Below are positions 8,361-16,834 of a stretch of 64,000 nt of DNA, one piece after another. Source of the stretch: Paenibacillus macerans. GTDB lineage: Bacteria; Bacillota; Bacilli; Paenibacillales; Paenibacillaceae. Under the pieces are notes generated by a model. The model did not search any database. It saw only the letters and a program-made list of their open reading frames with translations, and was not told the origin of the DNA. Numbering within the stretch: the first letter of the stretch is position 1; every line of letters starts with the position of its first letter. The position numbers and the translations under genes were made by a program. The DNA lies in NCBI RefSeq assembly GCF_023715465.1, contig NZ_JAMBOE010000005.1:124001-188000 (forward strand), read 5' to 3'.

Positions 8361-9169
8361 CGTTCCAACTCCTCCAACATCTCACGATAATGAGGCACCT
8401 CGTACTTCCAATGGCCCCGGGTCGGGATCAGGGTCCGGTCCTGAACCGGCTCATCGCTGGGAGCTACGGCGATATCCGTCCGGCCCCAGATCTCCCGGAA
8501 CAGAAGCAGCAAATCATGTTTGCTGATCGGCTCCGGGCAGGCAAGATGGATCAGGCCCGAAACCGGGGAATCCAGCAGCGAGTCGACGGCTTTGGCCAGT
8601 TCGAGCGTCGTCACGCCGTTCCACAGCACCTTCCGGTAGCCGGAAACCGTCCCTTGGCTGTTCATAAACCAATGCATCAGCCCGATGCCGCCAGGGCGGA
8701 TTTCCGGACCGATGATGGAGGTGCGGATCGTCACGTGGCCGGGCGCGCGGACTTCGCCGAGCGCTTTCGTCAGCGCGTAAACGCTCGTGCCGTCCGGCTC
8801 GTCATCCTCGCGGTAGCCGCCGCGCGTGCCGGAAAACACGCAGTCCGTGCTGATATGGATCAGCCGGGCGCAGGCAATATCGGCCGCCCGGGCTAGGCGG
8901 TGCGGCAGAAAGCCGTTGATGTGATACGCGGCGATCTTGTCTCGCTCGGCAAACTGGTTCAGCACGCCGATCGCGTTGACGATGACGTCCGGCCGCACCG
9001 CTTCGACCACCTTCTCGACCATCACGCAGTCGGCGGCGTCCATGACCAGCCCGTTCGGATCCTTGGGATCGCGTGTTGTGTAAAACACGCTGTGCCGCCC
9101 CTGCCGCCGGAAATAGTCCACCAGGATGTGGCCGGCCATCCCGTTTCCGCCCAAAATCAGCAGCTTCAT
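8336..9169 (-). CDS. dTDP-4-dehydrorhamnose reductase-like SDR (WbvR/FnlB-type reductase)
   Basis: 277 residues, RmlD-like. Glycine motif LGGNGMAGHI, then DCVFSGTRGGYREDD and YALTKALGE, the catalytic YxxxK. In the UDP-L-FucNAc and UDP-L-QuiNAc pathways a reductase of this kind acts between the 4,6-dehydratase/5-epimerase and the C2 epimerase. Exactly those two genes lie immediately upstream, with a 4-base overlap (9166-9169). S. aureus CapF carries an extra C-terminal cupin domain; this protein stops after the SDR domain and is nearer to the RmlD-like WbvR type. The ATG at 9169 is weakly supported by a G-rich site; a start at 9202 is less likely. Confidence 0.82.
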   Translation of the reverse strand: MKLLILGGNGMAGHILVDYFRRQGRHSVFYTTRDPKDPNGLVMDAADCVMVEKVVEAVRPDVIVNAIGVLNQFAERDKIAAYHINGFLPHRLARAADIACARLIHISTDCVFSGTRGGYREDDEPDGTSVYALTKALGEVRAPGHVTIRTSIIGPEIRPGGIGLMHWFMNSQGTVSGYRKVLWNGVTTLELAKAVDSLLDSPVSGLIHLACPEPISKHDLLLLFREIWGRTDIAVAPSDEPVQDRTLIPTRGHWKYEVPHYREMLEELERWTKEKHC

Positions 9170-10152
9170 GACAGGAACCCCCCGCGCCGCAGGATGCTCC
9201 ATATCTCCTCTTTAGACATCAGATTGTCGGCGGAGCTGAAGCTCGGGAAGGAAACCGGCGGGCAGTGCTTGTATCGCTCCTTCAGTTCGGGCATATTAAT
9301 CGTTGGCAAAATGACAAGATACTGCTCATCGTAAACAACCGTTGACAGGCTTTCGAATTCACTCATCAAAATTTCATGGATTTTCTCACCCGGCCGAATC
9401 CCCCGTTCCACCAGCTTGACGTCCGGCAAACCGGAATCCTCGATCAGCACCTCGGCGAGGTCGACGATCCGGCACGTCGGCATCGTCATGACGAAAATTT
9501 CGCCGCCGACGCTTTCGATTGATGCTTTGAACAGCAGGGAAATGGCGTCGGGAAGCGTAAGGAAAAAGCGCGTCATGTTAATATCGGTGATCGAGACTTC
9601 GCCTTTTTGGCGGATTTGATCCTTGAACAGATGCACGACGCTGCCATTCGTTCCCAGTACATTGCCGCCCCGTACCGTAACGAAGCGGGTTTTGCCGCGC
9701 AGCAAATTGGCGTAGACGATCAGCTTTTCGCCGATGGCCTTCGTCATCCCGTAAAAATTGGACGGGTTGGCGGCCTTATCCGTTGAAATGTAAATCACTT
9801 TTTCCACATCGTTTTCAAGCGCGGCCTCGATGACGTTTTGCGTGCCGATCACGTTCGTCTTGAGCGCCTCATAGGGCTGATCCTCGCAGACCGGCACATG
9901 CTTCAAAGCCGCCAGATGAAACACGTAATCGACCCCCTGGCAGGCGGTCGACAACGCTTCCTTGTCGCGGATGTCGCCGATGCAAAAGCTGAGCCGATGA
10001 TCCTCGAATTCCCGGTTCATGGCGACCTGGGCGGATTCGCTTCGAGAATAGATGATGACTTCCCGGGGCTGCTGCGGAAGCAGCTGCTGAATGAGTTCAT
10101 GGCCCCAGGAACCGGTCCCCCCGGTTACCAATATACGTTTATTCTCAAACAT
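9166..10152 (-). CDS. UDP-GlcNAc 4,6-dehydratase/5-epimerase (CapE/WbjB/FnlA type)
   Basis: 328 residues, extended SDR. N-terminal VTGGTGSWGHEL is the NAD motif; DYVFHLAALKHVPVCEDQP and STDKAANPSNFYGMTK (YxxxK form) are characteristic of the CapD/FlaA1/CapE family that converts UDP-GlcNAc to a 4-keto-6-deoxy intermediate. The small single-domain size (no membrane part) fits the soluble CapE/WbjB type. It lies between the 2-epimerase and the reductase, overlapping both, so the three probably act in one pathway to a UDP-N-acetyl-6-deoxy-L-hexosamine. ATG at 10152 follows GGAGGG at a good spacing. Confidence 0.88.
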   Translation of the reverse strand: MFENKRILVTGGTGSWGHELIQQLLPQQPREVIIYSRSESAQVAMNREFEDHRLSFCIGDIRDKEALSTACQGVDYVFHLAALKHVPVCEDQPYEALKTNVIGTQNVIEAALENDVEKVIYISTDKAANPSNFYGMTKAIGEKLIVYANLLRGKTRFVTVRGGNVLGTNGSVVHLFKDQIRQKGEVSITDINMTRFFLTLPDAISLLFKASIESVGGEIFVMTMPTCRIVDLAEVLIEDSGLPDVKLVERGIRPGEKIHEILMSEFESLSTVVYDEQYLVILPTINMPELKERYKHCPPVSFPSFSSADNLMSKEEIWSILRRGGFLS

Positions 10153-11236
10153 GCCGTTTCCCTCCAAGCAGAAATTTGACAACCTTTACCGATACATCCT
10201 TGGCCAAATAGCCCTGCGGGGGCTCCCAATCCCTAGGCAGCTCGATCATCGCCGCCGCCGACCGCAGGATACTGTCCGCATCCAGGCCTGACACGATGTT
10301 GCTTCCGCAATCGACCGTTTCCGGCCGTTCCGTCGTACGGCGCAGCGTTACAGTCGGCACCCCCATAATGCAGCATTCTTCCTGCACGGTACCGCTGTCG
10401 GTCAAAGCGCAGCAAGTATGGCGTTCCAGCTTGACGAAATCAAAAAAGCCAAACGGCTCGTGAAACTCGACGAGCGGATGCATGCTCATCCGCAGTTCCT
10501 CCGTCATTTTGGAGCGGGTGCGCGGGTGAAGGCTGCATATGAGGCGTCTTCCGTACGTTTCGGCCACCCTGTTCAGGCCGTTCAGGATTTCGCGCAAATG
10601 TTCGGGGCGATCCACGTTTTCGGCGCGATGCGCCGTCACCAGAAAATAATCGCCCGCTGTCAGATTCAGCCGCTGCAAAATATCACTGCTTGAGATTTCA
10701 CGTTCATAATGCTGAAGCACTTCATAAATCGGGTTGCCCGTGAGCACGATATTGCGGCTGAGAATCCCTTCGGCGAGAAGATGCTGCTTGCTTTGCTGCG
10801 TATAAGGCATGTTGATCGATGAGACGGCATCGATGATTTTGCGGTTCTTCTCCTCCGGCACCTCCAGGTCGAAGCAGCGGTTTCCCGCTTCCATATGCGC
10901 GACTGGAATCCCCATCCGCTCGGCCAAAATCGCGCATAAGGCGCTGTTCGTATCCCCCAGCAGCAACACCCGGTCAGGCTTCTCGTCCTCCAGAATCCGT
11001 TCCATTTGCGAGAACATGGCGGCGAGCTGGCCGCCGAGCGTCGCCTGGCGGTCCTGAAGGGAATAGTCCGGTTCCCTTAGGCCGAGCTGCCGAAAAAAAA
11101 TGCCGCTTAAGCTGGAGGTGAAATTTTGCCCGGTATGCACCAGAACGTGGCGATCCGCGTACCGGTCGAGCAGCGGGATGATCAGGCTGAGGCGAATGAT
11201 TTCCGGGCGGGTGCCCAGTATCGTCATGATTTTCAC
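10145..11236 (-). CDS. Non-hydrolysing UDP-GlcNAc 2-epimerase family (WecB/CapG type)
   Basis: 363 residues, GT-B-like epimerase. Starts MKIMTILGTRPEIIRLSLII (the GTRPE motif), with HTGQN, GDTNSALCA, HMEAGNR, TAHRAENVD, and a C-terminal TDSGTVQEE active-site segment. WecB itself makes UDP-ManNAc. Together with the following dehydratase and reductase, however, this member more likely performs the last C2 epimerisation, as CapG/WbjD/WbvD do. The start is GTG at 11236 after AGGGAG; an ATG three codons in is possible. Overlaps the dehydratase gene by 8 bases. Confidence 0.88.
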   Translation of the reverse strand: MKIMTILGTRPEIIRLSLIIPLLDRYADRHVLVHTGQNFTSSLSGIFFRQLGLREPDYSLQDRQATLGGQLAAMFSQMERILEDEKPDRVLLLGDTNSALCAILAERMGIPVAHMEAGNRCFDLEVPEEKNRKIIDAVSSINMPYTQQSKQHLLAEGILSRNIVLTGNPIYEVLQHYEREISSSDILQRLNLTAGDYFLVTAHRAENVDRPEHLREILNGLNRVAETYGRRLICSLHPRTRSKMTEELRMSMHPLVEFHEPFGFFDFVKLERHTCCALTDSGTVQEECCIMGVPTVTLRRTTERPETVDCGSNIVSGLDADSILRSAAAMIELPRDWEPPQGYLAKDVSVKVVKFLLGGKRHV

Positions 11237-11262
11237 ATTCTCACTCCCTGGTTGTAGTATCG

Positions 11263-12834
11263 TTAAGAATGGCGGCGTACGGGAGCGGAACGCCGGCGCT
11301 GCCGCCCGGACTTCCGCGAACGAATGCTTCTCGCGGAGGAACGCGCGGGCCGGCGCCGGCGCCGATGTTTTTGCGCCGCTGGGCGGTTCCTCCGCTTTCC
11401 GGCGGAGCGGCTAACGCCCGTCCGCTTCTTGGCCCCGGCAGGCAGCAGGCGGCGTTTGGCTTTGGCGGAACGCACACGGCGCCTTGCGCCCGGGGCGGGC
11501 CGGGGCGCGCCAGGCGCGGAAGGCGCAGGCTTCGCGGCCTCCGGCAGCAGCGGCGGGGACGCCGGTGGCGCCGCTTCCGCTACGGCGTTTGCCAAAGGCG
11601 AAGCTTCCCCCGCCGCCCCGGCGTCATCCGCAGGAGTGTTTCCCGGAGCGGAGGTCAAGTGATACAGATGCTCCAAAAGCTCGTGAAACCGGCCCATATA
11701 GGCGGCAGGGCCAAAAGCCTCCACCACCCGGATGCGGCTTTCCCGGCCGATTGCCGCAATCGTTTCGTGAGAGGCCAGCAAACCGGATATTTTGGCCGAC
11801 AGTCCGGCAATGTCCCCGGACGTAACCAGATACTCACCGTTGCCCGTAGCCTTTAAAATTTCCTGCAAACCGCCGGAGGCGTAAGCTACCACCGGTTTGC
11901 CGAAGATCATCGCTTCCATGGCCGTCATCCCGAACCCTTCGTTGATCAGGCTCGGAATGACCGCGATGTCCATGGCGCTGTAAGCCGCCTCGATCGTGTC
12001 CTCGTGGTCGACAAAAACGATGCGGCCGCTTCCCGCCTGGCTCGCCAGATTACGCAGAGAGCGGTGGAAGTCGGGGTCCGCCTCCCCGCCGATGACGACG
12101 AACCGGGCATGCGGGAACGCCTTTGTGAGCCCCAGGGCGGCCTGGATAAAGTGGTCGGGGCCTTTCTCGCGAATGAGAAAAGAGGAGATATACCCTACCA
12201 CCGTCTCCCCCGGCCGAATCCCCCACTCCCGCCGTTTACCTAGCCGCAGCTTCGGCCAGTCCCCGGGGGGCTGGAACCCCCTGCTCTCCCAGGAAGGAAA
12301 CAGCAGGCTCAGCTTATCCGCCGCAACCTCCCTGCGGAAAGGGGAAAGCGCCGCTTCGGAAATACCGACGATCCGGTCGCTGTATTGATCGATCAGCCGG
12401 ACCGACTCCGCGGCATAGCCGTTGTCCGGCACGACCTCGGTGATATGCCATACCACCGGAATGCCAAGCCGTTTGGCCGCGATCGGCGGGACGATATTGA
12501 CGCAGGTATTGACGAATACGCCGTCCGGCCGATTTGCGGCGAGCAGTTCGGTTATTTGCGCTGCGGCACTGCCGCCCATCAGCCCCTCCGCGTCCCGGTA
12601 AAGCCCCTCATACGGGGAGCACATCCCGTACAGCAGGGGGATATCCCAAATCAGGACGCCGATTCCGCTGTCCCGGGCCAAAGAGGTTAGCCGGCCTTCC
12701 TGGGGGGCGATCAGTGTACAGTCAAAGTGGGCGGATAGCTTCTTGGCCGCAAAAAGCAGCAGCTTTTCGGCCCCCGTAATATTGCGGACATTGCTGACAT
12801 GCGAGAACAAAAACAGCCTTTTTCGCTCCGGCAA
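11263..12834 (-). CDS. GT4 glycosyltransferase with Arg-rich C-terminal tail
   Basis: 523 residues. Residues 1-390 form a GT-B enzyme: FSHVSNVRNITGAEK (acceptor domain), VGYISSFLIREKGPD, and SLINEGFGMTAMEAMIFGKPVVA, the GT4 EX7E-type donor motif. After residue 395 comes an A/P-rich linker, and from about 450 to the end a strongly basic Arg/Lys/Ser tail. The best start is TTG at 12834, 6 bases after GGAGGTG; a GTG at 12843 lies inside that site. The tail resembles the N-terminal Arg-rich regions of other proteins in the locus, which points to a shared binding partner such as DNA, acidic polymer or spore crust (inference). Confidence 0.85.
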   Translation of the reverse strand: MPERKRLFLFSHVSNVRNITGAEKLLLFAAKKLSAHFDCTLIAPQEGRLTSLARDSGIGVLIWDIPLLYGMCSPYEGLYRDAEGLMGGSAAAQITELLAANRPDGVFVNTCVNIVPPIAAKRLGIPVVWHITEVVPDNGYAAESVRLIDQYSDRIVGISEAALSPFRREVAADKLSLLFPSWESRGFQPPGDWPKLRLGKRREWGIRPGETVVGYISSFLIREKGPDHFIQAALGLTKAFPHARFVVIGGEADPDFHRSLRNLASQAGSGRIVFVDHEDTIEAAYSAMDIAVIPSLINEGFGMTAMEAMIFGKPVVAYASGGLQEILKATGNGEYLVTSGDIAGLSAKISGLLASHETIAAIGRESRIRVVEAFGPAAYMGRFHELLEHLYHLTSAPGNTPADDAGAAGEASPLANAVAEAAPPASPPLLPEAAKPAPSAPGAPRPAPGARRRVRSAKAKRRLLPAGAKKRTGVSRSAGKRRNRPAAQKHRRRRRPARSSARSIRSRKSGRQRRRSAPVRRHS

Positions 12835-12874
12835 CGCCGTCACCTCCGTTTATGAAGATCCCCGGACCTGGCCG

Positions 12875-14011
12875 TCATCCGAAAATGTGACGCAGCATTT
12901 CGTCCAGACGATTGCTGTACGTATGATCGCGGTACGTTCTTTCCAGCGCGTTCAGCGCAATCTCCCGTCTTTCTTGTTCATGGTTCAGGTAGAAGTGAAT
13001 CTTATCCAACATCTCCTGGGGCGAAGAGAACGTTTCGATTTCTTTGCCGGGCTCGTAAAATAACGCCAGGTCATCGCGGGCATCCACCAGCTGCAGCGTT
13101 CCGCAGGCCGATATTTCAAACGTCCGCGGATTCGGCGACATGGCCAGAATCCCGGCCGTATTGTTGTTGACCGATTCCTCGAACGGCGAACGGTGCAGGT
13201 TCAGAACGATTTTCGTCCCGCTGTAGACTTCAGCCGTTTCCGCCGGCCCCATCCATTTGTCGAGCTCGATCCGGTCGGCATACTGCGCATACTCCGGCAG
13301 GCGATCCCACCAAATTCCGTTAATGACCAAACCCTGATTTATCAAATCGCCGATCACCGGTTGCAGATAGTTCACCCTGTTCCAGTAGGCCGAACCGATA
13401 AAGCTGATGTTCCGGCGGACCTGAGACGGCGTCAGCGTTGGACGGTAATGCTCCGTATGCGCCGCAAAGGGCAAATAGTGCACGCGGCTGCAGCCGGCCG
13501 AGCGGTACAAATCAATGCAATTGCGTTCAAGCGTAAACACGAAGTCATAGTGGGAAGAGAGTTCGACGGTCATATCCGTATAATAGGGATCGTCCGTGAA
13601 CCAGATGGCCGTGGCAATGCCCATGGCGCGGATCTCATCGATCTGCTCCACCGGCAATTCCATGCCGTCGAGCACGAGCACAAGGTCAGGGCGCAGCCCG
13701 GCGGCGAGATTGGGAAGAAATTGCCCCGGCTCGTAAACGTGCATCTCGGCGACCAACGTCCGAAGCGTCGCAGAGATCGCTTCGTCGATCGGCGCATAGG
13801 GGAAACCTTTCCCGGAAGCAACATACAGCACCTTAACGTTTCGCACCGGAAACGGGGGCCGTTCCCGCTGCACGATAACGCTGGCCCGGCCGCGCAAGTA
13901 TCCTTCGTGGTACCCGTCCTGTAGTCCGGCACTTCTCCCAAGCTGAGCCGGATCGGCAGGATTACTCACAGGGGCAATGATCACGGACTCTGGTGATTGC
14001 ACTGTCAACAT
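12875..14011 (-). CDS. CgeB-like glycosyltransferase (spore surface maturation)
   Basis: 378 residues. N-terminal about 45 residues carry the GLQDGYHEGYLRG motif shared with other locus proteins. Then a GT-B pair follows: DLVLVLDG, IATAIWFTDDPYYTD, VHYLPFAAHTEHYRP, NISFIGSAYWNR, and the C-terminal SPNPRTFEISACGTLQLVD characteristic of the YkvP/CgeB family. B. subtilis CgeB helps mature the outermost spore layer. ATG at 14011 has GGAGGAG. The upstream neighbour is a clear paralogue. Cytoplasmic, no signal peptide, which fits action in the mother cell around the forespore. Confidence 0.88.
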   Translation of the reverse strand: MLTVQSPESVIIAPVSNPADPAQLGRSAGLQDGYHEGYLRGRASVIVQRERPPFPVRNVKVLYVASGKGFPYAPIDEAISATLRTLVAEMHVYEPGQFLPNLAAGLRPDLVLVLDGMELPVEQIDEIRAMGIATAIWFTDDPYYTDMTVELSSHYDFVFTLERNCIDLYRSAGCSRVHYLPFAAHTEHYRPTLTPSQVRRNISFIGSAYWNRVNYLQPVIGDLINQGLVINGIWWDRLPEYAQYADRIELDKWMGPAETAEVYSGTKIVLNLHRSPFEESVNNNTAGILAMSPNPRTFEISACGTLQLVDARDDLALFYEPGKEIETFSSPQEMLDKIHFYLNHEQERREIALNALERTYRDHTYSNRLDEMLRHIFG

Positions 14012-14042
14012 AATGTCACTCCTCCAAAATTTTGATCGTTAA

Positions 14043-15152
14043 CTACTGCCGCTCAGCGAGGGCGGCTTCCAGAAGACGTCCGACCCGATCACCGTAGGTG
14101 TGGTCGCGCCGCGTCGTCCAGAGAGAACGCCAGGCGATCTGCAGGCGCTCATTTTCGTGCTCAAGATAATAAGCGATTTTGTCCTTGAGCTCGGCGGTAT
14201 CGCGAAACGTCTCGATGTCGTAACCGGGGGAATAATAGGAAGTCAAATCGGAACGGACATCCGTAATTTGCAACGTCCCGCAGGCGGCGATCTCATACGT
14301 CCTTGGATTGATGGACCCGCCCGTGATATTCAGGCCGTTCCGATTGTCCTGCCCCGCCAAGGTCGGGCGGTGAATATTGATGACGATTTTGGAGCCGTTG
14401 TAGTAGTAGACGGTCTCCTCGGGGGGGATCCAGCCGGGACGAATGAACCGCGCGAGCCGGTCATGATTCGTCAGCCGCTCCCAAAACCCGCCGGCGATCA
14501 ATACCTTTTTATCCTGCAAAAACTCCGCCAAATCATCGAATAACTCCACGCGGTTCCAAAAAGCGTTGCCGATAAAACAAACATCAAATTGATGCTCCGG
14601 CTCCGTCCGCACCGGCTTAAACACCTGCGGATTCGCCGCCAGGGGCAAATAATGAACCTCCCGGCAGCCCGCGTTCAGATAAAGGGATACGCATTCCATC
14701 TCATGGGTGAATACAACGTCGTAAAATAGCGACAGATTGCGGGTATCATCCGTAAAATAAGGATCGTCGACGAACCAGACGGCCGTGCGGATGCCCATCT
14801 CACGCAACCGGGAAATCTGCCCGGCATGATCGGCAGGGAACACATGCAGCGCGTTCATGACCAGCACCAGATCAGGACGGAACTGCTCCGCCTCCTGCAG
14901 CATCGTTTCCGGAGAAGCGACCCTGCTCTCGTACACCGTTTCCTGCAGGGCAGCCGCCACCCCGCCGTCGATCGCCTCAAATCCTTGAGGCACATAGAGT
15001 ACGCGCCAGCTGCGTTTCTCCCGGGAAACTGCCGGGATGCGATCCAGAACGGCCCGGCATCCTCCGAAACGGCAGCCCTCATTGTATCCGGCCCGGTAAG
15101 CTTCACCGGGAGCAGTTGTCATCTCGTTCATCAAGTTCATCAAGTTCTTCAT
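14043..15152 (-). CDS. CgeB-like glycosyltransferase, paralogue of the next gene
   Basis: 369 residues from ATG at 15152. It aligns along its length with the gene downstream: AYRAGYNEGCRFGG motif near residue 18, DLVLVMNALHV, TAVWFVDDPYFTDD, VHYLPLAANPQVF, FIGNAFWNR, and GSINPRTYEIAACGTLQITD. The start is uncertain: ATGs at 15152, 15140, 15131 and 15122 all lack a strong site. An in-frame ATG pair at 15209-15212 lies upstream of a possible sigma-K-like -10, which argues against it. First gene of its transcription unit. Likely glycosylates a spore-crust component together with its paralogue. Confidence 0.85.
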   Translation of the reverse strand: MKNLMNLMNEMTTAPGEAYRAGYNEGCRFGGCRAVLDRIPAVSREKRSWRVLYVPQGFEAIDGGVAAALQETVYESRVASPETMLQEAEQFRPDLVLVMNALHVFPADHAGQISRLREMGIRTAVWFVDDPYFTDDTRNLSLFYDVVFTHEMECVSLYLNAGCREVHYLPLAANPQVFKPVRTEPEHQFDVCFIGNAFWNRVELFDDLAEFLQDKKVLIAGGFWERLTNHDRLARFIRPGWIPPEETVYYYNGSKIVINIHRPTLAGQDNRNGLNITGGSINPRTYEIAACGTLQITDVRSDLTSYYSPGYDIETFRDTAELKDKIAYYLEHENERLQIAWRSLWTTRRDHTYGDRVGRLLEAALAERQ

Positions 15153-15181
15153 CCTATCTTTGTGGGATTCCTGGGTCTTAA

Positions 15182-15195
15182 TAAATATATGCCGC
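15182..15195 (-). promoter_or_regulatory. Possible sigma-K-like -10 element
   Basis: Minus-strand GCATATATTTA matches CATANNNTA except for one base, and shares TATATTTA with a candidate before the GT4 gene at 25.2 kb. No clear AC -35 at 16-17 bases is seen. Position, about 30 bases before the CgeB-like start, is right for a promoter. Confidence 0.25.
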
Positions 15196-15410
15196 GGGGA
15201 CACGTGCATCATGGACGACTACCCGGGAACCTGAGAAATTGGCGAATGCCACCCATGAAAAAACCTAGCTTTCTTCCGGTTTCCCTAGAAAAATCCGCCT
15301 TCTCCCAAGGACGGACAAAGGGCGTGCGCTTACTTTTGCGTTTGCACTTTTACGCATATTTTCCAAGACGGCTTGTCCAGGCAGACTAGATACCGGTCCG
15401 TAAAATGTCT

Positions 15411-15706
15411 GTGGACGCTGCTCTAGCAACGGGCCCATATGACTCCATTTCGCTCTAAGGGACACCAGCGGCCTTATCCACCCATTTCCCGGGTATTTCC
15501 CAGGCTAACGGACACAGGCGACCCTATTTCGCTCTAAACCCGTTCATCCGGGCCGATTTGAGGTAAATAAGGTCGTCTGTGTCCGTTACATTTTGCAAAC
15601 CTCCGTTTTTTCGCAAATAACGGCTCTGGTGTCCCTTAGCCCCCCGCGACCTCCTCTCCTCCCCTCTCTACCTGCGCATTGCCCTCTACCATGCCCGAAA
15701 TTCTAT
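15411..15706. repeat. Intergenic repeat, forward-forward-reverse-reverse modules (copy A)
   Basis: Nearly the same sequence as 23513-23790. Two forward modules (GGGACACCAGCGGCC and AACGGACACAGGCGACC) are followed by two reverse modules (AAATAAGGTCGTCTGTGTCC and AATAACGGCTCTGGTGTCCC), so the halves can pair. A conserved trailer, CTCCTCCCCTCTCTACCTGC, follows. It differs from the other copy by a roughly 40 bp insertion near the start. No gene lies in 15213-15761. Confidence 0.75.
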
Positions 15707-15713
15707 AAAGTTT

Positions 15714-15749
15714 AAAAAAACCCGCTGCCATAGACAGGCAGCGGGGTTT
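15714..15749 (-). terminator. Rho-independent terminator
   Basis: Minus strand: AAACCCCGCTGCC-tgtctat-GGCAGCGGGTTT followed by T residues, 12 bases past the stop codon of the Arg-rich gene. It separates the upstream part of the locus from the CgeB-like unit. Confidence 0.88.
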
Positions 15750-15761
15750 GCATTCACCGTT

Positions 15762-16151
15762 TTAAACTTGGTTTTTGTAAGTCAGCTTATGTCCATCCTC
15801 ATAACCTTGGGCAAAACCGGCATTAAACCCTTCCTGGTAAGCCCCGTTATATTCCTGTTCATAAGCGGCTGCTCCTTCCGGAGACGTTATTGGAGGCGGC
15901 GCCGGCGCTGGTACTGGCGCCGGTTCGGGTGCCGGCGCTGGCGCGTGAGGAACCCGCAACGCGGCGATTCGCCGCCGGCGTCTCAGCCTTTTCCGCCGAG
16001 GGCGCACCCTCCTGATCGCTTTTTTGCGGACCCGTTTGCGGACGGCGGCCCGCCCCCGTTTTAACGTCAGCTTACGCTTTCTTCTTAACCGGCCTTTTCT
16101 GAGCGCTGCGGATTTCCCCCGGCGGGTGCGCCGGACTTTCGTTTTGGTCAT
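15762..16151 (-). CDS. Arg-rich protein with PAPA linker and GYxxG C-terminal motif
   Basis: 129 residues, not a known enzyme. Residues 1-67 are extremely basic (RRKRLRRRRR and similar runs). Residues 68-88 are an Ala-Pro linker (PAPAPEPAPVPAPAPP). The C-terminal 36 residues contain four successive [YF]xxG[YF] steps (YNGAYQEGFNAGFAQGYEDG), the longest copy of the motif found in the locus. ATG at 16151 has AGGAGG. No signal peptide or membrane segment. Three separable blocks suggest a linker protein: a polyanion-binding head and a helix that could dock with the motif on the glycosyltransferases (inference). Confidence 0.8.
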   Translation of the reverse strand: MTKTKVRRTRRGKSAALRKGRLRRKRKLTLKRGRAAVRKRVRKKAIRRVRPRRKRLRRRRRIAALRVPHAPAPAPEPAPVPAPAPPPITSPEGAAAYEQEYNGAYQEGFNAGFAQGYEDGHKLTYKNQV

Positions 16152-16154
16152 ACT

Positions 16155-16457
16155 TCAGTCCTCCTGTTCTCCTCGGGCGGCATCGTTTGCGGCGTAACAT
16201 AAATTCGATATCCAGGGCAATGAAGGAGTTCCATAATAAACGTGATGGAAGGATAGCCCGCAGACGGTACGGGCCATCGCTTCCTGATATTTCGTCAGCT
16301 TTTCGACGTTTTGAGCCAAGTGCCTGGCGGTATCCCCGGACAATTCCGTCACGTCGGCCAAGCTGCCAAGGATCCGGGCCATGGCCTGCTGGCTTAGGCT
16401 GATGGAATGGATAAGCCGAAGTTTGGCTTCCTCCCCGGCTTGCAGCGTAAATCTCAT
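16155..16457 (-). CDS. Small helical protein, family member 1
   Basis: 100 residues, not recognised. Mostly helical, with SISLSQQAMARILGSLADV near residue 18 and YQEAMARTVCGL near residue 58. The same two-part pattern recurs in the gene at 16835 and, more weakly, at 16454. The C-terminal part (HHVYYGTPSLPW) is unlike the others. ATG at 16457 has GGAGG and overlaps the stop of the preceding gene by 4 bases. The next gene starts after 3 bases. No secretion signal. Probably a structural or adaptor component of the glycosylation or spore-surface system (inference). Confidence 0.75.
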   Translation of the reverse strand: MRFTLQAGEEAKLRLIHSISLSQQAMARILGSLADVTELSGDTARHLAQNVEKLTKYQEAMARTVCGLSFHHVYYGTPSLPWISNLCYAANDAARGEQED

Positions 16458-16807
16458 TTACCGGAATCCTCCAAATCAAAACTTCCGCCAAACAGGCCGC
16501 TGAACCCGCCGTCATCCCCGGACATGGATTTCTCTTCTTCTTCGGGCAATAAGCTCTTCAAATTGCTGCAAAGCCCGTTTTGCAGCTTGGTTAAGCCTTC
16601 GATCACTTCCACAAGCTGCTCATGGACGTCAAGCGGGTCGGACAATTGCTTCTCATGATCCTCAAAGCTGTTTTCCAGCACGTGGTTGAGTATCCAATTG
16701 CGGACCTTCTCCGCTTCTACCGCCTTGGCCTCCAAAATCATCGCGACATTCCACTGAATTTTGGCGGCCGCATCCAACATGTTCAGATATGACTGCTCCC
16801 TGCTCAT
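16454..16807 (-). CDS. Small helical protein, family member 2
   Basis: 117 residues, not recognised. Predicted helical core with LDAAAKIQWNVAMILEAKAVEAE near residue 11 and LTKLQNGLCSNLKSLLPEEEE near residue 72. These correspond in spacing to the QQMAR and EAMA segments of the two flanking small proteins. The tail is acidic and Gly-rich (DDGGFSGLFGGSFDLEDS). ATG at 16807; an AGGAG lies somewhat far upstream. Overlaps the next gene by 4 bases, so the three small proteins are probably made in fixed proportion. Confidence 0.72.
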   Translation of the reverse strand: MSREQSYLNMLDAAAKIQWNVAMILEAKAVEAEKVRNWILNHVLENSFEDHEKQLSDPLDVHEQLVEVIEGLTKLQNGLCSNLKSLLPEEEEKSMSGDDGGFSGLFGGSFDLEDSGK

Positions 16808-16834
16808 GGCACCATTCCCCGCTCCTGCGCTTCT

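Noticed and set aside
13193..13924. 243-codon frame antisense to a CgeB-like gene
   Set aside because: Shadow of the minus-strand gene in GC-rich DNA; no site or homology.
15411..15706. Repeat array considered as CRISPR
   Set aside because: Modules change orientation, units differ and spacers are not uniform; no cas genes nearby.
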